Positions 57,152 through 64,000 of a DNA stretch of 64,000 bases are shown here, in pieces. Under the pieces are notes generated by a model. That model searched no databases. It saw only the letters and a list, made by a program, of their open reading frames with translations, and had not been told where the DNA came from. Made by a program: the position numbers and the translations under genes. Within the stretch, counting starts at the first letter, position 1; each line of letters opens with the position of its first letter. The DNA is from Ustulina deusta (lineage: Eukaryota; Ascomycota; Sordariomycetes; Xylariales; Xylariaceae), in the NCBI GenBank assembly GCA_023159155.1, contig JAJNNX010000006.1:868001-932000 (forward strand), read 5' to 3'.

Positions 57152-60100
57152 TACAGAAAACCAACGGGCCCAGCGAGCGATCTAAATCCCAATACCACCA
57201 TATTTTTCTTGTTTATTTTATCTGTCAGGCCTATTTTGGCAAAGGATACGGACTGGAAAGGAAGGTTCCCATGATACCAACTTGAATTCGAATGATGTTT
57301 ACGGCTACCAATTATGTCACAAAATTCCTTTGTTGCGACAATGGGCGAATAGGAGCACTATGGAGAACTGGACTGGTGGATATGATAGTGCCCCATTGCA
57401 TGATAACGGCGCGTTGGATATTTCACGGGAGCATCTTGAATGGCGTTACATTACGGGCGACGGCAAAAGATACTAGCATTAGAGGCCCGTTATTTTGGCT
57501 CCGTCGGGCTCTTCCTTTATTTTTAATGTATATATAACGGTATATCCATGGTGGTTGTATCAGTAATCCGCAAGCATCCAGCGAGATGGAGTCTTGGAAG
57601 TACGTGTACAGAAGGGAGGGGTGCTGTTGCTCAATACCAATGACTACTATTGTCCTGATATATTGTCGACGTTGCATCTAATCATCCCCCCAAATGGTTC
57701 TGTCTAATCCTCAAGTTGGTATCATGTAGTGGGTGACATGGCAAAACTACACCTCAGCACGAAAACATGTGAGCTGAACGGCACACAAATATTGGCGCAA
57801 TATTTGTGGTGAGATGGCATGGGATCACCTAGCAGGCCTACCCAGTATACGCACATATACGCACACTACTATCGAGGCAATCAGTAACTAGGCTTATTAG
57901 TGCGATGCACCCCAAACTGACCGAAGAAGTCTCGGAAAGTGGGTGGATGTGGCGGCCTATGACAGGTCCCCCTATCGGGATCCGCCCTCCTGCTCGGGGA
58001 GGATCTGCATGAATAAGGCGCAGAAGTAGCGTGGTACCTCCGCTTCGTAATAAACGAGTAGAATACCTAATACACAGTAAAATGCTTACTTCAAACATCC
58101 AGAGGTAGGTAGTGTAGTATACATGCTATCGGATTACGAGGTGTGACACCCATACATAGTATGAGGTATGGTATATCAGCATAATTATCGTTACCTATAG
58201 CGTTTTGCGTTGTAACTCGCCTGTATAGCCCGGGTTGTTTGAATTACACCACGTTGAACATGAATCGGAAAGGACCATCACGGTAACACAAAAAGCAACG
58301 TAACAAGAGGATCTTCATCAACATACCTTGCCACCCCAAAAACCTTTTTTTTTTTTTGGAAGCATAGCTAATTAGCAGGGGAGAACCAGGATAACATCAC
58401 CAAGACTTAATTATGAACTGAGCTAACGCTCGGAAATTACCACGCTCCTGGATTTCTGTGTTCATAAATAAGTATTGAATAGCACTATGCCCGGTAAGTA
58501 GAGGTTATTTCCAGCTAGGTATCGGCGTTTACACGACAGTATTGTTCCCGGCTCCTGATACGGCAGGGCTCATGTCGATCGTCGACGCTTCCATGCATGC
58601 AGTATCGACAAAACCACCCGACATACTGGCTGTGGCTGTGGTCTCTAGCTTTCATTTACTCAACCCATATGATCCGCGGTCCTAGCCCTACAATTTCGTT
58701 CCCGTTCTGAGCCTCTTGGCAAGGGTAAGCTGGGTTAAATACAATTACCCATGTCTGGTTTTTTCGGCCAGGTCAAATGGCGGTTCCTTCTTGCAAGCGT
58801 CCATTTCCACCAAGAGACTACTGCAAAATAAGGCGTACAACACATAATAACGCTAGAGGAGACTACTACTCGTACTAATATAGTAGCACACCAGTGGTCC
58901 GCTTGCCTACTCTTGCACTAGCTTCTTGGACCGGTATACTCTTAAGAGTAACCAAGCCTATGCTGTCTCTCTCTCGAACGGCCCCCAACAAAGATTGTAG
59001 GTAGTGTTCACTCTACGGATCCAACTGCCCAAGGAGAGACCCAAGGCCTCAATAGGTTCAGCTCAGAAATATAGAGCAGGTATCTTTCAGCTATCATGTT
59101 GGGTACACTACCTACATGCAGAAGCGACTTTCAGGTGGCTAAAATCATGACACTATACTGGAAATCGCCGGCCAGGACTCCATTCCCCGACTTCATGAAA
59201 ACTGGTGTCGATGATCATCCTAGCATGCAGAAACCACCACGTCACGACTCAACGACCTCGATGGATCCTTGCAATCTGCAGTGTACACTACACCCAGTTG
59301 ACAGTTGAGGCTTTGTGCCTCCCTCGGCGGGGTGAGAGGGAGGGCCTCTGTCACCTTCATCAACTAGCCCAATCCTAGAAGAGCATCTGACAACTTGAGC
59401 GCCAAGAATCAAGCGATGTTCACTTTCCCACTCTGGCAGGCCGTTAGCCACGTTTTGGGATTTGCCCGTTTCTATCTACCTAGCCCCCACAAGCTGTTCT
59501 GGCAGGGCAGGCAGTCTAGCCGCCAGGAATTCAGCCGGGTCCCCCGCCCCAGCATCGAACTCGTCAACTCAAGCTAGTGTAGATAACAAGTCTTCAATGT
59601 ACCTGTCTTCAGTTTTACGATCGCGGACGTCCTGACGAACCCCGCAATATATAAGCTTTGAAGGGAAGTACCCTGCCGTCGCTCGGACCACATGTCGATC
59701 AGGGGAAAACCTATCTCACTTTTCGTATTGTTCACCTGCCAGTGCATGGCGTGGTAGGGCGCCCGGCAAAGTAAAGTCGAAGCGCAGGCAACCAAGGCTC
59801 TGTCTCAGAAGAAACAGTCATGACTTCACCTCAGAGCGGCGCGGAAACAATTAGCGCCCTCCATCCGTAGTAGCCTGTCTGCTCTATGCAAGCGAGTGTA
59901 ACGAAAACCTGCCCAGTTTACCATGGTGGCGTCGAGTCTTCCAAGCTCCCGCCCTTCTGGATCGACCCATGGCGTCACCCAGCGATATCTCATTTCGATT
60001 TCCTGAACCACGAACCCATTGGTTCGGCTAAAGCGCCGCTGTCACCGGATACCGTTCCATCGCCTTCCGTGTCTGAGGATCGACACTTCTACGTTTTAAG

Positions 60101-63100
60101 GCACACTGTTTGTTTATATACGCGAGCAAACTACCAGATCGCTTCGGCATCGTCTCCAGGCCACCCGAAGAAGCGTTCTCTTGTTCAAAACGTCGACGGG
60201 CTTCTCCTCTGGGCACTAGCCCGATCGTCTTGGCTTGCATTCACCTGATTCGATTTGGAAAAGATTCCAGATGATTCATTGTACACGTACGCGTGCGATC
60301 TGGGCCCGTATATCCGGTCGTAACGGGACCTCGATGTTCCCTAGCGGTAACCTGTAGTGTGCGCTACGCTGTACTATGTAAGGAGTGCTGCAGTATGCGG
60401 TAAGGTAGGATGATCCTTTGTGTCACTTCTCTGGGAGCCCTGCATCGGAGACTTAACCCATTAAGGCGGGTATCCCGGTTCCCATACTTGAACACAGAAC
60501 GGGTCCATGGATCTCCTGCACCAACACGTCCAACTCACCCAGCATCCCCAGCTCTAGCAAGCCTCTCTCTAACCCTCACACACACACATACACGAAGCAC
60601 GGGCCGGAAGGTGAATCGCAGATTTCCGCGAGAATCCGTTGGGAGGACTTGGGTAGCTCTTCGCCTCTCGAGCAGTTATCGTTGGTGTGTTACTCGTATC
60701 GAAGAGCGCGTAGCCCGTAGAGCCGGAATTTGCCAAACGGATCTCCACGTGATGGATGCGCATCTGACGTACGCACACTACGTACGCTAAGCTTACTGTC
60801 GTTCACGATCGACGAGGCAGTCGAGCCGTGCATAATCGCATTTTCAGAATCCGAAAGCGGTCCGACATAAAATCAACCGCCAAACCTTCCCGTCGTTGGG
60901 TTTCCTGGGAAGGGGAGCGGAGGAGGGGGGTTTCATCGCATCGTTTCTGATCAGCCCCCAAGCGGCACACCACACCAACTACCAACTCGCTCCCACCTCG
61001 CCATCCAAGTTCTGGTTTGCCTCAAGTAGGCATGGTACATATAATAGGTAGCGGGCGGAACCACACTCATGACGCTGCAATTTCATAATCAGGCCATATT
61101 ATTTGCTAGCATATGTGTAGCACCACACTAGAACATCGAGATGATCCTTAGATGGTTTCTAGCGCACCGCAAAACTCCCGATTAGAGCAGGTACTGCAGC
61201 GCAGTGTGCACCTCCATAGGTATCTCTGCTATGTAGGTATACTACAAGCCGTCCGAAGGGAATGGCATCCCTGTGACACATCCTCGTCCTAAACGTAGAT
61301 CAATGCTCTCGTTAGCTTCGGGTCCGCCAGTCACAAGCCCAAACCCAGCATAATTTGTTCAGAAACTAGTTTTCTAGCCGCTTGCAAATGGTTAATCCTC
61401 CTAGACCGGCCGTGGAGCCTCTCTACACTACACCGGTTGCGCCCCCGTTTATCTGACGATTGTCCCATATTTACCCAGGGTAGATCCCTCTTGTAAGGAT
61501 TAGCACGTGTACACTATTATATTCTACTAGTAGCCTTTAGTCTTCAACTAACAATATCACTTTTAAACTAGCTGCAAATTCCGTGTTTAATTAAAAAAAG
61601 TATTCAACATAATTTGGCTCTTAATATGACGATGATCGCTTTGAGCATTAGTTTGTCCCAAAACGTACATTATTCTTTGTGCGCTTGTCGATACAATACC
61701 CATAGCGTATATCTACACGGATAGCGAAAGCGCCATTATACCTCCCTGGAGAATTAGTTACTTGCATGTATGCGTGATCGCAGGGAAATGATGAAACCAA
61801 GTGGAGATCTGGCCGGCGGCGTGCAGAAATGCTGTGCGGCTGGTCTAGGATCGTCCTCCAATAGCGATCTTCTTCCACAGTTACCTAAAATGCCTTATAT
61901 TTTTCTTCTTTTTATTCGAGTTCATCGAGAGACTGAAGGAGCGGAAAAAGAAAAAGGGAGAAGAAAAAAAGGCCTGCGCCCACCACGGAATGCCGTTGTT
62001 TCAACTGACACCACTAAATATAAGCGAGCTCGAGGCGCTGTAAGTAATAAACACAACCAAACAGAAAGGGCCAAGAGGGAACCTCCAGGAACGCCCACCG
62101 AACGAGCTGGCACCAACCGGGTTTAACTGCCCTTTGGGCTGTGGCACAAATGATTGAAACACCAGAGGGCGGGAAGGTTTTAGTCAGTTCGGCATCTGCT
62201 CAGCCTACCGGAGAGGTTGGTGTCCGCCTATACTTTACCGGTGCACGTTGACAGATGATATTACGGTACGCGATTGGGACTATGCAAATAGTTGCGGCCA
62301 ACACAGCAACTGTCAATATGGAAAATGCAGGCGTCGTATTTCGTAAGCCGAACCTGGGTATGCAGTCTCATGGACATGCATGTGACGGTCTCCGGTGAAC
62401 ATCGAGGAGTTTCAACCTGCAAGCCGGAACGGTAACTCGCCGACGTGAAAGGTGCAGACATATATTCTCTAGTAATAAAGCTGCATGTAGGTTCTGACGG
62501 CCTGAAGGTTGTTACCGGGCAGTTGTGAACTTCCCCTATGTAGAGTGTCGGTCCAGTCGCCATATCTACAATAAGTAGCATTAACGAGGTGCCAATTCCC
62601 TATATAGTTCCCTAGTGGTAAGTCCATAGTTTTAAGTGCCAGTAGACCGTGTTGTTATGTCACCACCGGTTCTGAACGTGACCACTTTCTTTCAGACAGC
62701 TTCTTCGGCACATTGCTCCCCTGCTGCCCCAACATGGTTTTATTTTCATCGTCCAAATCTTCAAACCAACTGGAAGATTCTATGTAGCGTACTAGACTAG
62801 ATATAATAAAGACGGGCGGACGGATGAAGGAAGACGACGAGACATTATTGGTTAGTCCCCTGGAGTCTTTTATTCCCCCTTTTGGCATATCTCAGAGCCC
62901 TCAATTGCCTTAACGGGCATTTTCTGCTCCTGCTACTCCTGCAAGCTCCCGAAACCCCGAGTAATTCTTACTATAAGTGGACATTATTGACTCCAGTGTT
63001 ATAGCAGATAATCTTCAGTTTATATCGGTCCACATAGCAGTAAGGTAGGCACAGTTCGAGCCGTTCAAAGACTGCGAGAGAAGGGGCCACAATGCCAGAA

Positions 63101-64000
63101 TACTATAAGGCTATGTGATAGGAACTCTCTTCGTGTTATGGCGCTGATTCTTACGGAACGAATTAGTAGAATTCTGAGGTTCCCGCGCAGTCGAGTTGTT
63201 TCAGCGTGCCCATACTGTCTGTATCCTCCATGGCAGAATAAGAAACACTCAGATAAAGGCGAGAGCTTGACACAAATACGTATGTATCCGGATAAGGCTT
63301 CTAAGCTTGAAGGATTTAGGGATTAAGGAACTACTTCTGTAAGCGTTATTCTGCAGCCTACTACTCTCCAGGATAGACGTTCTCTTCACCTTGTGACTAT
63401 ATTTTTACCGAACACAAATGCTACTAGGATAGAACGAGGGGGTAAGGAAGGTCACGTGTTAGTTTGAACATTCCGCCTAGTTTCGACGTTGGAAGTGCAT
63501 TATTCTACCACTAGATAGAGATCCGCAGGTGAGGACCCGTGATATACCTACTTTGGTGCACCTTTATTACTGTGACTAAGTACGATCGCGGCGAGCTTGA
63601 TATTAAGCAGACTAACTACAACCACAACTGAACCTCCCCTCAATGGGGCATCAGTGACAACCTGCAGATTTGCATCGCCATGGGAATCTTGGAGAGACGC
63701 AGCGGTTTTACGAGCAGCTAGGCTGATACCCGAAGAAACGCCACGATGTTATGAAGATACCCAGGGGACTCCTGGGCCCAGGTCTTATACAACCTTTCTC
63801 GAGGGATTTGGATGAAGTCAACGAAGACCTACACGGAGTAACTATCGGATACAATATCTCTTCACACGCAAGAACACGCTTATCTACAGACGTTTGAGCG
63901 CAGGTGACAACCAACACAGAATCGAATCGCTGTTGAGAATCCGACACTTCCCGGGTACAACCAATCGAAAGGAACCGAATAGGATTCCCAAAAGCTCTCA
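57152..64000. other. Gene-free region to the right edge
   Basis: About 6.8 kb downstream of the C2H2 gene with no supportable gene. The longest frames (for example 59886-60248, 60410-60790 and 61770-62126, +) lack motifs and coding bias. A perfect 25-bp palindromic site lies at 57784-57808 and a T-run at about 58346. A gene may begin beyond the window. Confidence 0.4.
57784..57808. promoter_or_regulatory. Perfect 25-bp inverted repeat
   Basis: CACAAATATTG and its exact reverse complement CAATATTTGTG flank a 3-nt GCG centre. This form (11-bp arms, 3-bp spacer) suits a dimeric DNA-binding protein, but no known regulator is assigned. It lies about 630 bp after the C2H2 gene. Confidence 0.45.

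Noticed and set aside
60410..60790. A 126-codon + strand frame
   Set aside because: Composition driven by a (CA)n-type run near 60575-60595; no domain or splice support.
1..64000. CRISPR array, prokaryotic operon or integrated virus
   Set aside because: No regularly spaced direct repeats, no bacterial gene organisation and no viral replication or capsid motifs were seen; spliced fungal genes occur throughout.

Overview
The window is nuclear DNA of a filamentous ascomycete (Pezizomycotina), most likely a Sordariomycete. Genes carry short introns (about 50-150 nt) with GTAAGT/GTATGT-type donors and CTAAC/CTGAC branch sites. The protein set is typical of these fungi: a GH131 glucanase, a DUF3433 membrane protein, a fungal choline kinase with a long N-terminal extension, a CmcJ/AsaB-type oxygenase and a paired C2H2 regulator. 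The left end is an AT-rich block of the kind left by repeat-induced point mutation (RIP). No prokaryotic, CRISPR or viral signature was seen. Gene models were built by hand: ORF frames were joined at splice sites so that the total length is a multiple of three and family motifs run across the junctions.

Layout. 1-2270: AT-rich, gene-free, RIP-like. 2814-6600: an ankyrin/double-BTB protein and a membrane-anchored SGNH hydrolase, both +. 7501-9784 (-): a secreted protein with a Pro/Ala/Val repeat region and four cysteine-rich modules. 12241-18925 (+): an orphan protein, the GH131 enzyme and the DUF3433 protein. 18926-22515: gene-poor, with a tRNA-like Pol III unit. 22516-23829 (-): a basic low-complexity orphan. 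23830-29250: gene-poor. 29253-40023 (+): a coiled-coil protein lacking an obvious AUG and followed by an in-frame continuation past its TGA, then Sco1 (copper delivery to Cox2), a mitochondrial-type HAD hydrolase (CECR5/YKR070W family) and choline kinase. 40048-40764: a palindromic MITE-like element. 41250-42315 (+): the AsaB/CmcJ-like oxygenase. 42316-56162: almost 14 kb without a supportable gene. 56163-57151 (+): the C2H2 transcription factor. 57152-64000: no supportable gene.

The genes do not form an obvious pathway. Sco1 and the CECR5-type hydrolase are neighbouring genes with mitochondrial-looking N-termini, while the GH131 enzyme and the cysteine-repeat protein are secreted. The most unusual items are the repeat-built cysteine-rich secreted protein, the coiled-coil gene with a missing AUG and interrupted C-terminus, the inverted-repeat element at 40.0-40.8 kb, two GC-AG introns that family motifs require, and the long gene-free stretches.
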